A stretch of 38,410 bases of DNA from an uncultured Sphingomonadaceae bacterium (GTDB lineage: Bacteria; Pseudomonadota; Alphaproteobacteria; Sphingomonadales; Sphingomonadaceae). The notes under the pieces are model-generated. The model was not told the origin of the DNA. It searched no databases and saw nothing but the letters and a program-made list of their open reading frames with translations. The stretch covers positions 1-38,410 of the forward strand of contig CALKJZ010000031.1 of the NCBI GenBank assembly GCA_937995515.1, read 5' to 3'. Below are positions 1 through 7,220 of this stretch, piece by piece (positions within the stretch are counted from its first letter, which is position 1; each line of letters starts with the position of its first letter). The translations under genes were made by a program, and so were the position numbers.

Positions 1-474
1 GGCGGCCCGCCGCGCACACCCGGTGGGCCAGGTGTCGAGGGCATCCGTGCCCTCGTGGAGGAGATCCGCTCGGCCGAGCGGCCGCGCGCGGAGTTGGCAG
101 CCGAGGAGTCCGACCTTGCCCCTGACGCGCCGGAGGATCCCGGCGTGCCCGAGGCTCCGCACGCGCAGCGCGCGCCGCACGCCGCGGCGACCGTCGCGCC
201 GGCGACACGCGCCGACGAGCTGGACGAGCTGGACGAGCTGCCGCTGGTCCTCCCGAACCCGGAGCCCGCCACGGAGGAGGTTGCCGAAGCACCGGGCGGC
301 CCGGCCGAGCCGGCCGAGCCGAAGCCGACCCTGTTCCAGCGGCTGCTTAGCCGTTCCCGCCCGCAGAAGGTGGAGCCGCAGCCGGTCGAGACGCTGGCGC
401 CCGAGCCGGACGAGGCCGACGAGCGGGACGACCCGACCGCCATCCCGCCCTTCTTCCGCCGCCAGCACAACTGA
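1..474 (+). CDS. ftsZ: C-terminal part of probable cell-division protein FtsZ (5' end outside window)
   Basis: The frame is open from base 1 to a TGA at 472–474 and gives 157 residues, so the gene starts upstream of the window. Almost all of it is a low-complexity, acidic, Pro/Ala/Glu-rich linker. It includes a triple Asp-Glu-Leu repeat coded by a 9-bp tandem repeat at 214–240. After the linker come a TLFQRLLSR segment and the ending DDPTAIPPFFRRQHN. That ending resembles the conserved C-terminal peptide of alphaproteobacterial FtsZ (acidic residues, IPxFLRRQ), which binds FtsA, ZipA-like proteins and MinC, and the TLF(Q/E)R block precedes it in sphingomonad FtsZ. The GTPase domain is not in the window, so the identity rests on the tail alone. 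Another protein with a disordered acidic tail is possible. Confidence 0.55.
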   Translation, partial: GGPPRTPGGPGVEGIRALVEEIRSAERPRAELAAEESDLAPDAPEDPGVPEAPHAQRAPHAAATVAPATRADELDELDELPLVLPNPEPATEEVAEAPGGPAEPAEPKPTLFQRLLSRSRPQKVEPQPVETLAPEPDEADERDDPTAIPPFFRRQHN

Positions 475-554
475 GGCGGAGGAACGAGGCCACAAGGGGA
501 GGCAGGCGCCACAGGCCCTTGGCCCCAGCCGCCCGTGCCCCTAGACGGCAGCCG

Positions 555-1436
555 ATGGCGACCGGGTTCGAGGAGCTGGTGGCGCACGCGCCCTATGGCG
601 CCGCCGAGCGGCTTTCGCCGCGGGTGCGGCGCGTGCTGGCCCGCAACCCCTCGCCCTTCACCTTCACCGGCACGGGCACCTATGTCGTGGGAGAGGGGAC
701 CGTCGCTGTCATCGACCCGGGGCCCGACGACCCTGCACATGTGGCGGCGCTGCTGGCCGCCACGGCCGGCGAGACGGTTTCGCACATCCTCATCACCCAC
801 ACCCACCTCGACCATTCCCCCGCCGCCCTCGCGCTTGCCCGAAGGACCGGGGCCGAGATTGCCGGCTGCGCGCCGCTGGTGCTGCCCGACACCGGCCCCC
901 GCGCCGATGCGGGCTTCGACCCGTCCTACGCGCCCGACCGGGTGCTGGCCGACGGCGAGGCGGTGCAGGGGCCGGGCTGGACGCTTGCCGCCGTGCACAC
1001 GCCCGGCCACACCTCCAACCATCTCTGCTATGCACTGGCAGAGGAGGCGGCGCTGTTCACCGGCGACCATGTGATGGGCTGGTCCACCACGGTGGTCGCC
1101 CCGCCGGATGGCGACATGGCGGCCTACATGGCCTCGCTCGACCGGCTGCTCGGCCGCGCGGACCAGATCTACTACCCGACCCACGGGCCGCCGGTTGCCG
1201 AGCCGCAGCGCTGGACGCGGCACCTCATTGCCCACCGCCGCCAGCGCGAGGCGCAGATCCTCGCGCTCCTTGCCGAGGGGCCGGGCGAGATCCCGGAGCT
1301 CGTCGCGCGCATGTATGCGCAGGTCGACCGCCGGCTGTGGCCTGCGGCGGGCCGCTCGGTTTTGGCGCACCTTCTCGATCTTGCCGCGCGCGGGCAGGTC
1401 GAGGGGCAGGGCGCGGGGCCCTGGAGGCTGGCCTGA
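555..1436 (+). CDS. Metallo-beta-lactamase-fold hydrolase (LACTB2-like)
   Basis: The product is 293 aa when read from the ATG at 555; an ATG at 519 in the same frame would add 12 residues without family character. The metallo-beta-lactamase motif HTHLDH lies at residues 82–87, followed by a HTPGHT block, a GDHVMGW block and a late YYPTHGP histidine motif. Together these supply the ligands for a two-zinc centre. A C-terminal region of about 60 residues looks like the small helical domain of LACTB2/RNase-like members of the fold. The substrate cannot be told from the sequence; hydrolysis of a phosphodiester or thioester is plausible. Its TGA overlaps the ATG of the DUF4230 gene (TGATG at 1434–1438), so the two are translationally coupled. 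Confidence 0.85.
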   Translation: MATGFEELVAHAPYGAAERLSPRVRRVLARNPSPFTFTGTGTYVVGEGTVAVIDPGPDDPAHVAALLAATAGETVSHILITHTHLDHSPAALALARRTGAEIAGCAPLVLPDTGPRADAGFDPSYAPDRVLADGEAVQGPGWTLAAVHTPGHTSNHLCYALAEEAALFTGDHVMGWSTTVVAPPDGDMAAYMASLDRLLGRADQIYYPTHGPPVAEPQRWTRHLIAHRRQREAQILALLAEGPGEIPELVARMYAQVDRRLWPAAGRSVLAHLLDLAARGQVEGQGAGPWRLA

Positions 1437-2083
1437 TGGCGGCCACGGACCGCGCCCTTGCCTATCTGGGCGCCGCGCTTCTGGGAGCGCTTGCGATGGG
1501 CCTCGTTGCCTGGTTCGCCCCGCCCGGCCCGCTCCAGGAGCGCCTGCGCTCCCGCGACGTCGAGACCGTCGCTGCGACCGTGCTCCTCGAGGCCCGCAAG
1601 GAAGACAGGCTGCTGGTGCACAGCCGCGGCTTCCTCTCGACGGTCGAGGCGAGCGTCAGCCTCGGCCTGCCGATGATTCCGGACAGCTGGCAGCAGGGCA
1701 CCAAGAAGGTGCGGGTTCCGGTGCGCGTGGGCTACACGGTCGATCTCGCCCGTATGGCGCCTTCCGATCTCGGCTTCGACCGGGACAGCCAGACCCTGCG
1801 CGTGCGCCGGCCGCCCGTGCGCCCGACCCTCGCCGAGGTCGACATGCGGCTGGTGGGCGTGGAAACCCGCGGTTCGCTCGTGATCTGGTGGAAGGACGCC
1901 GCCGAAGGGCTGGACCAGGCGGCCTACGACCGGGCGCGCCGCGCAGCCCTTGCAGCAGCCGACCTCCCCGCAAACCGCAAGGCGGCCGCAGCGGATGCGG
2001 ACCGGCTGGTCGGTCGGATGTTCGAGCTGCCGCTGCGCGCGGCAGGCTTTGCCGACGTAAAGGTCGAGGTGGTGGGCGGCTGA
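1436..2083 (+). CDS. DUF4230 membrane-anchored protein
   Basis: The product is 215 aa from the ATG at 1436. Residues 7–28 form a single hydrophobic segment, typical of an N-terminal signal anchor. The rest is periplasmic-type sequence matching the DUF4230 pattern: a block on leucine-rich strands, a Trp-containing GTKKVRVPVRVGY stretch, then conserved basic positions and a C-terminal helix with FxDVKVEVV. The function of the family is unknown. The start overlaps the stop of the hydrolase upstream, which indicates one operon. It ends in front of a strong hairpin shared with the converging dcd gene. Confidence 0.75.
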   Translation: MAATDRALAYLGAALLGALAMGLVAWFAPPGPLQERLRSRDVETVAATVLLEARKEDRLLVHSRGFLSTVEASVSLGLPMIPDSWQQGTKKVRVPVRVGYTVDLARMAPSDLGFDRDSQTLRVRRPPVRPTLAEVDMRLVGVETRGSLVIWWKDAAEGLDQAAYDRARRAALAAADLPANRKAAAADADRLVGRMFELPLRAAGFADVKVEVVGG

Positions 2084-2111
2084 AGGGCCGCGCATGCCGG
2101 GCGCAGGCCCT
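2084..2111. terminator. Bidirectional terminator-like hairpin between DUF4230 gene and dcd
   Basis: AGGGCC-GCGC, a 7-base loop, then GCGC-A-GGCCCT form a ten-pair stem with one bulged A. It sits immediately after the DUF4230 stop, and the TAG of dcd (reverse strand, 2110–2112) lies in its far arm. There is no T-run, as is common in very GC-rich genomes, so it may end transcription weakly in both directions. Confidence 0.5.
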
Positions 2112-2664
2112 AGAGGCGCGGCAGGGTCACGCCCTTCTGCCCCATGTATTTGCCCGCGCGCTCGGCGTAGCTCGTCTCGCAGTCGCCCTCGCCCTTCAGG
2201 AACAGGAACTGGCAGGCGCCCTCGTTGGCATAGATGCGTGCCGGAAGCGGCGTGGTGTTGGAAAACTCCAGCGTCACATGCCCCTCCCACTCCGGCTCGA
2301 GCGGGGTCACGTTCACGATGATGCCGCAGCGCGCATAGGTGCTCTTGCCGAGGCAGATCACCAGCACGTCGCGCGGCACCCGGAAATATTCGACCGTGCG
2401 TGCGAGCACGAAGGAGTTGGGCGGGATCACGCAGACATCGGCCCTGCGGTCGACAAAGCTTGCCTCGCTGAACGCCTTGGGGTCGACGATTGCATTGTCG
2501 ACATTGGTGAAGATCTTGAACTCGTCGGCCACCCGCGCGTCATAGCCATAGGAGGACAGGCCGAAGGAAATGCAGCCCTCGCGCGCCTGCCGGTCGACGA
2601 ACGGCTCGATCATGCCGCGCGTCAGCGCCTTCTCGCGGATCCACCAGTCCGGCATCACCCCCAT
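2110..2664 (-). CDS. dcd: dCTP deaminase
   Basis: This is 184 aa from the ATG at 2664 ([11 protein letters not shown]); a second ATG two codons upstream at 2670 is also possible. It deaminates dCTP to dUTP, feeding dTMP synthesis in the cytosol. Family signatures are the N-terminal MPDx[14 protein letters not shown], the KSTYARCGI block and the TLEFSN strand carrying the catalytic glutamate, followed by an aromatic/Gly C-terminus ([15 protein letters not shown]). The length is normal for the homotrimeric enzyme. It is the last gene of the minus-strand cys operon run, 28 bp after the UPF0262 gene, a pairing seen in other alphaproteobacteria. Confidence 0.95.
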   Translation of the reverse strand: MGVMPDWWIREKALTRGMIEPFVDRQAREGCISFGLSSYGYDARVADEFKIFTNVDNAIVDPKAFSEASFVDRRADVCVIPPNSFVLARTVEYFRVPRDVLVICLGKSTYARCGIIVNVTPLEPEWEGHVTLEFSNTTPLPARIYANEGACQFLFLKGEGDCETSYAERAGKYMGQKGVTLPRL

Positions 2665-2692
2665 GGACACGCCCCTCCCGGCCTCCGCGGCC

Positions 2693-3169
2693 CTACTGGC
2701 GGATGTGCAGCACGCAGATCAGCGTGAACAGCCGGCGCGCAGTGTCGAAATCGACCTCCACCTTGCCGCACAGCCGCTCCTGCAGCATTTCCGCAGCCTC
2801 GTTGTGGATCCCCCGCCGCGCCATGTCGATGGTCTCGATGGTGCTCGGGCTCGCGTTGCGGATCGCCTTGTAATAGCTCTCGCAGATGGCGAAATATTCG
2901 CGTACGGTGCGGCGGAAGGGAGTCAGCGCGAGCGTGACCGTGGTGAGCGGCTCGCCGGCCTCGCTTGCGATGTCCATCGCCAGCCGCCCCTCCTCGATCC
3001 TGAGGCCGAGCCGGTAGGGCCCCGGGTCCGCAACGCCCTCGGGCCGGAAATGATTGCCCTCCAGCAGGTCGAAGATGGCAACGCGGCGTTCCTGCTCCAC
3101 ATCGGCGTTGCGCCACAGGACCGTGCGCTCGTCGAGCTCGATCGAGATGATGCGTGCCGTGCCGCCCAT
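2693..3169 (-). CDS. UPF0262 family protein
   Basis: 158 aa. The C-terminal half is diagnostic for UPF0262, a family found in alphaproteobacteria: a [11 protein letters not shown] block, [10 protein letters not shown], then [17 protein letters not shown] and a [17 protein letters not shown] ending. No catalytic motif or membrane segment is visible and the family has no established function. It begins 44 bp after the stop of cysH on the same strand and precedes dcd, so it is probably cotranscribed with both. The first 40 residues are variable, as in other members. Confidence 0.9.
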   Translation of the reverse strand: MGGTARIISIELDERTVLWRNADVEQERRVAIFDLLEGNHFRPEGVADPGPYRLGLRIEEGRLAMDIASEAGEPLTTVTLALTPFRRTVREYFAICESYYKAIRNASPSTIETIDMARRGIHNEAAEMLQERLCGKVEVDFDTARRLFTLICVLHIRQ

Positions 3170-3213
3170 TGCCGGGCGACACTAGCCACCGCCCCCCGAG
3201 ATACAAGCCGCGC

Positions 3214-3954
3214 TCAGAAGGCCGGCTCGCTGCCGCGGCCGTGGATTCCGCACTCGGTCTTGTCCCAGCCACGCCAGCGGCCGGCGCGCGGATCCTCGCC
3301 CGGCAGCACCGGGCTGGTGCACGGGCTGCAGCCGATCGAGGCATAGCCGGCCGCGACCAGCGGGTGCGGCGGAAGCGCGTGGTGCGCCATGTGGGCGGCG
3401 AGCATCTCGCGCGTCCAGCCGGCCAGCGGGTTGAGCTTGAGCCGCGCGCCATCCGGCTCGAACAGCGCGAGCCGCGCGCGTGTGTGGGCCTGGTGGCGCT
3501 TGCGCCCGGAGATCGAGAGGTCGAACCCTGCAAGCGCCGCCTCGAGCGGGGCGACCTTGCGGATGGCGCAGCAGCCGTCCGGGTCGTACGACCAGCGAAG
3601 CCCGGTCGGATCCTGCCCTGCCAGCTGCTCCGCCTCGGGCCGCACGTGGCGCAGGTCGCGCAGATCAAGATGCGCGGCGAGCGCTTCGGCATAGGCGAGC
3701 GTCTCGGGGAAGAGCTTGCCGGTATCGACCAGCAGCACCGGCACCGACCGGTCGATGCGGGCGACAAGGTGCAGCAGCACCGCCGATTCCGCGCCGAAGG
3801 AGGAGACGAGCGCCACCCGCCCGAAGCGCGGGTCTGTCAGCACCGCCTCGAGCACCGCCTCGGCCGAGGCACCCTCGAACCGCTGGCAGAGGCCGGGGGC
3901 ATCGGCGGCGGCCAGGGGCCGCAGGGCCTCGGTGCGGGCGGCCGCGCGGCTCAT
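3214..3954 (-). CDS. cysH: Thioredoxin-dependent adenylyl-sulfate (APS) reductase
   Basis: 246 aa from the ATG at 3954, which overlaps the TGA of the DUF934 gene (ATGA). It reduces APS to sulfite and AMP in assimilatory sulfate reduction. The PP-loop motif SSFGAESAVLL lies at residues 51–61. Cys128–Cys129 and Cys209/Cys212 match the CC…CxxC pattern that binds a [4Fe-4S] cluster. This places the protein with bacterial APS reductases rather than with cluster-free PAPS reductases. GRKRHQAHTR (150–159) and the C-terminal KTECGIH (232–238), whose cysteine attacks the sulfate group, are intact. The operon upstream supplies sulfite reductase. Confidence 0.93.
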   Translation of the reverse strand: MSRAAARTEALRPLAAADAPGLCQRFEGASAEAVLEAVLTDPRFGRVALVSSFGAESAVLLHLVARIDRSVPVLLVDTGKLFPETLAYAEALAAHLDLRDLRHVRPEAEQLAGQDPTGLRWSYDPDGCCAIRKVAPLEAALAGFDLSISGRKRHQAHTRARLALFEPDGARLKLNPLAGWTREMLAAHMAHHALPPHPLVAAGYASIGCSPCTSPVLPGEDPRAGRWRGWDKTECGIHGRGSEPAF

Positions 3955-4343
3955 GACCCGGTCATCCGGCGGGCCCAGGCCGGCGCCTCGCCCGGCGCGC
4001 CGCGCTGATAGGGTGTGGCAAAACGGGCGAGCGCTGCCGCGGCCGCCTGCGGATCGATCGGCCCGTCGGGGGCCACCGAGGAAAAGCCGGCGCGCTTCAG
4101 GAACAGGAGCTGGTCGACGGTGACGTCGCCGACCGCGCGCAGATCGCCGGCAAAGCCGCGCTCCCGCAGGATGCGCGCGTGCGAATAGCCGCGCCCGTCG
4201 CGGAACCGGGGGAAGGCCACCGCAACCACGCGCAGCCCCTCCAGCGCAAGCGCGCGCGGATCCGCCTCGGGGGCGAGCACCACGTCCGGCGCCCGGTCTT
4301 CGGCGCGGCCGTCGAGCCGCAGGAGGGAGGCCGCCCCGCTCAT
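3951..4343 (-). CDS. DUF934 family protein of the cys operon
   Basis: 130 aa. The core FPRFRDGRGYSHARILR block followed by AVGDVTVDQLLFLKRAGF is characteristic of DUF934, a family almost always encoded between or beside sulfite reductase and APS/PAPS reductase genes. Its exact role is unknown; an accessory function in sulfate reduction is inferred from context. Both ends overlap neighbours by ATGA junctions (cysI upstream, cysH downstream), so the three proteins are probably made in step. No signal peptide or membrane segment is seen. Confidence 0.88.
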   Translation of the reverse strand: MSGAASLLRLDGRAEDRAPDVVLAPEADPRALALEGLRVVAVAFPRFRDGRGYSHARILRERGFAGDLRAVGDVTVDQLLFLKRAGFSSVAPDGPIDPQAAAAALARFATPYQRGAPGEAPAWARRMTGS

Positions 4344-5995
4344 GCCGCCTCCCTTGCCTCGGCCCGGCCATAGACGGCCGCCTTGAACGGCTCCGGCCCG
4401 AGACGGCGGAAGGTGTCGAGGAAGCGCTCGTCGCCGCAGCGCAGGGCCAGATAGGTGCGCGCCACCGCCTCGACCGCATCGACGATGCCCTCGCTGTCGA
4501 AGCCTGGCCCGAGGATGCGCGCCAAGCTTGCATCCTCCGCGCCCGAGCCGCCGAGCAGGAGCTGGTAGTTCTCCTCACCCTTCCGGTCGACTCCGAGAAT
4601 GCCGATGTGCCCGGCGTGATGGTGGCCGCAGGCGTTGATGCAGCCGGAGATCTTGATCCTGAGCTCGCCGAGCTCGGCCTCGAGCGGTGCCAGCCGCTCG
4701 GCCACCCGCTGCGCGATCGGGATGCTGCGCGCATTGGCAAGCGTGCAATAGTCGAGCCCGGGGCAGGCGATCACATCGGTGGCATGGTCGAGATTGGCAT
4801 CGGCGAGCCCGATCGCGCCGAGGCGCGACCAGACCTCCGGCAGGTCGCGCGCGCGCACGTGGGGCAGCACGAGGTTCTGCGCGTGGGTCACCCGGATCTC
4901 GTCGTGGCCAAGTGCCTCGGCAAGGTCGGCGATCGCATCCATCTGCGCCGCCGAGGCGTCGCCTGGGATCCCGCCCACCGGCTTCAGGCTGATGTTGACG
5001 ATGCGGTAGCCGGGCACCCGGTGGCGCACCACCTGCCGCCGCGCCCACAGCCGGAAGGCGGGCGGCCCGTCGGGCACCTCGTCGGCAAGCCCGGAATCGA
5101 AGGCGGGCTTGCGGAAGCGCTGGCGGATCCGCTCGACCTCGCCCTCCGGCGGGTCGATGCCAAGCGTGCGCAGGTGCCGATGCTCCTCCTCCACCTGCCG
5201 GCGGAACTCGGCTGCGCCGAGGTCGTGGACAAGGATCTTGATGCGCGCCTTGTAGATGTTGTCGCGCCGTCCGAAGCGGTTGTAGACCCGCAGGATCGCC
5301 TCGGCGTGGCTGAGCAGCTGCCCGGCGGGCAGGAACTCGGCAATGCACGGCGCGATCATCGGCGTGCGGCCCATGCCGCCGCCTGCGAAAACCTCGAAGC
5401 CGGTTGCGCCATCCGCGGCCCGGCGCACCAGCCGGTAGCCGATATCGTGCAGGCGGATGGCCGCGCGGTCGGCCGCCGCGCCGGTAAAGGCGATCTTGAA
5501 CTTGCGCGGCAGGTAGGAAAACTCGGGGTGAAGCGTCGACCACTGGCGCAGCAGCTCGGCCCACGGCCGCGGGTCGTCCACCTCGTCGGCCGCGGCGCCG
5601 GCATACTGGTCGGCCGAGATGTTGCGGATGCAGTTGCCGCTGGTCTGCATCGCATGCATGCCAACCCGTGCGAGGTCGGCCAGAAGGTCGGGCGCCTCGG
5701 CCAGCTTGATCCAGTTGTACTGGATGTTCTGCCGGGTGGTGAAGTGGCCATAGCCCCGGTCGTAGCGGCGGGCCACGTGCGCCAGCGCCCGCATCTGGCG
5801 CGAATCCAGCGTGCCATAGGGGATGGCGACCCGCAGCATGTAGGCATGGAGCTGCAGGTAGAGGCCGTTCTTCAGCCGCAGCGGCCGGAAATGCTCCTCG
5901 TCGAGCGCACCCGACAGGCGGCGCGCCACCTGGTCGCGGAACTCCTCCACCCGGGCGTCGACGAGCGCCTGGTCCCACGAATCGTAGAGATACAT
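4340..5995 (-). CDS. cysI: Ferredoxin-type nitrite/sulfite reductase, sirohaem [4Fe-4S] protein
   Basis: 551 aa, the normal length. The enzyme carries out the six-electron reduction of sulfite to sulfide (or nitrite to ammonia). Two ferredoxin-like/sirohaem-binding halves are visible: an N-terminal GHFTTRQNIQYNW block (83–95) with ISADQYAG, and a C-terminal half carrying the cluster ligands C411, C417, C452 and C456 (CPGLDYC … GCINACGHH). The neighbouring APS reductase and DUF934 genes favour sulfite as substrate. No cysJ flavoprotein lies in the window, so electrons probably come from ferredoxin. It starts one base after the stop of the DUF2849 gene and ends in an ATGA overlap with DUF934. 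Confidence 0.93.
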   Translation of the reverse strand: MYLYDSWDQALVDARVEEFRDQVARRLSGALDEEHFRPLRLKNGLYLQLHAYMLRVAIPYGTLDSRQMRALAHVARRYDRGYGHFTTRQNIQYNWIKLAEAPDLLADLARVGMHAMQTSGNCIRNISADQYAGAAADEVDDPRPWAELLRQWSTLHPEFSYLPRKFKIAFTGAAADRAAIRLHDIGYRLVRRAADGATGFEVFAGGGMGRTPMIAPCIAEFLPAGQLLSHAEAILRVYNRFGRRDNIYKARIKILVHDLGAAEFRRQVEEEHRHLRTLGIDPPEGEVERIRQRFRKPAFDSGLADEVPDGPPAFRLWARRQVVRHRVPGYRIVNISLKPVGGIPGDASAAQMDAIADLAEALGHDEIRVTHAQNLVLPHVRARDLPEVWSRLGAIGLADANLDHATDVIACPGLDYCTLANARSIPIAQRVAERLAPLEAELGELRIKISGCINACGHHHAGHIGILGVDRKGEENYQLLLGGSGAEDASLARILGPGFDSEGIVDAVEAVARTYLALRCGDERFLDTFRRLGPEPFKAAVYGRAEAREAA

Positions 5996-6286
5996 CTAGC
6001 GCCACTCCCGTCCGGCCAGCGCGAGGTCGGGCCGAACCGTCGGCCCGAAGCCCCGGATCCGCTCGCGCACATGGGCCGGGCGCAGCCGCCCATCGGGGCC
6101 CGCCTCGGCCTCCACGAGCGAAAGATCGTTGACCGCCTCGCGCAGCGCCTCGGCGCGGATCCGCGCCTCGCCCTCCTCGCGGCTGATGGCCACGGCTGCG
6201 TCGGGGTCGCGCGTCCAGCCGGCGCCATCCCACCAGAGCACCGCGCCGGTCGCAAGATCGTTGCCGGTCAAAAGGAGAGGGCGCAT
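5996..6286 (-). CDS. DUF2849 family protein
   Basis: 96 aa from the ATG at 6286, which lies inside the last codons of cobA (19-nt overlap); the stop directly abuts the cysI start. The sequence shows the DUF2849 features: an N-terminal LTGNDLATGAVLWW strand pair, a DAAVAISREEGEARI helix and a C-terminal PAHVRERIRGFGPTVRPDL segment. The family is small and cytosolic, and is consistently linked to sulfite reductase in alphaproteobacteria. No biochemical function is established. Here the tight packing between the sirohaem methyltransferase and the sirohaem enzyme suggests a role with one of them. Confidence 0.85.
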   Translation of the reverse strand: MRPLLLTGNDLATGAVLWWDGAGWTRDPDAAVAISREEGEARIRAEALREAVNDLSLVEAEAGPDGRLRPAHVRERIRGFGPTVRPDLALAGREWR

Positions 6287-7095
6287 GATGCCTCCCGGGG
6301 AGCCTCGACCGCGCGCAAGGCGTCGGCCCAGGCCGGGCCGAGCAGATCCTCGGCGCGGGCAAGCGCCGCCACGCGCCCCACCACCATGAGGGCCGGGCTC
6401 CTCACGCCTGCGCGCGCGACCGCATCGCCCATGTCGGCGAGCACCGTGCGAAGCGCGCGGGCGCCCGCGAGCGTGCCCCGCTCCAGCACGGCAACCGGCG
6501 TGTCCGGCGCCACGCCATCGGCGATCAGCTTGTCGGCAATCGCTGCCGCCGTCGTCACCCCCATATAGACCACCAGCGTGCGGCCCGGCCCGGCGAGGCC
6601 GCGCCAGTCCTGCTCGCGCAGGCCCTGGCACGTGCCGGCGACAAAGGTGACCGCCGAGGCCAGCCCGCGATGGGTGAGCGGCAGCTCGGCCTCGGCCGCG
6701 CAGCCGAGCGCCGCCGACACCCCGGGGACAACCTCGTGCGGGATGCCGGCGGCGCGCAGCGCCTCCACCTCCTCGCCGCCGCGGCCGAAGATGAACGGGT
6801 CGCCGCCCTTCAAGCGCACCACGAACCGACCGGCCCGGGCATGGGCAACGAGCAGCGCCTCGATCGCACGCTGCGGCATGGTGTGGCGGTCGCGGGCCTT
6901 GGCGACACGGATCCGGAGCGCATGATCGGGGGCGAGCGCCAGCACATCGGGGCCCACCAGCCCATCGTGCACCACCACGTCGGCGCGCTGCAGGACGCGC
7001 AGCGCCCTCAGGGTCAAGAGGTCGGCGCTGCCGGGCCCCGCGCCCACCAGCGCGACATGGCCCGTCCTGCCACCCGTGGAAAGGTTGGATTCCAT
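6268..7095 (-). CDS. cobA: Uroporphyrinogen-III C-methyltransferase (SUMT)
   Basis: 275 aa. It transfers two methyl groups from SAM to uroporphyrinogen III, giving precorrin-2, the precursor of sirohaem and cobalamin. Motifs of the tetrapyrrole methylase fold are present: VGAGPGSADLLTLRA near the N-terminus, DRHTMPQ, and the RLKGGDPFIFGRGGEE signature, then VPGVSAALG and the central TLVVYMG. Only the methyltransferase is encoded. The dehydrogenase/ferrochelatase part of a CysG-type fusion is absent, so another gene must finish sirohaem. It is the first gene of the minus-strand run that leads to cysI, the sirohaem consumer. Confidence 0.93.
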   Translation of the reverse strand: MESNLSTGGRTGHVALVGAGPGSADLLTLRALRVLQRADVVVHDGLVGPDVLALAPDHALRIRVAKARDRHTMPQRAIEALLVAHARAGRFVVRLKGGDPFIFGRGGEEVEALRAAGIPHEVVPGVSAALGCAAEAELPLTHRGLASAVTFVAGTCQGLREQDWRGLAGPGRTLVVYMGVTTAAAIADKLIADGVAPDTPVAVLERGTLAGARALRTVLADMGDAVARAGVRSPALMVVGRVAALARAEDLLGPAWADALRAVEAPREASCALSF

Positions 7096-7220
7096 GCCGG
7101 GTCTCCTGCCGTTCCCGGGGGGTCGAGGTCCAGCAATCGTGCCTTGGGCCGCCTGAAGCGCGGCTTTGCCCGGCCGCCTTCCTGTTTTGCCGCCGCCGGA
7201 GTTGCGCTAGAGGGTCGGCG
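7096..7220. promoter_or_regulatory. Divergent promoter region between the cobA–cysI operon and PBP1A
   Basis: This 125-bp gap separates the starts of two divergent transcription units and must hold the promoter for each. It is GC-rich, with one less GC-rich patch near 7180–7205. No pair of hexamers close to the sigma-70 consensus, and no clear operator dyad, could be picked out. Confidence 0.4.

Noticed and set aside
4607-6568. A 653-codon plus-strand frame over cysI and cobA
   Set aside because: It is antisense to two intact enzymes and has composition typical of GC-rich shadow frames.
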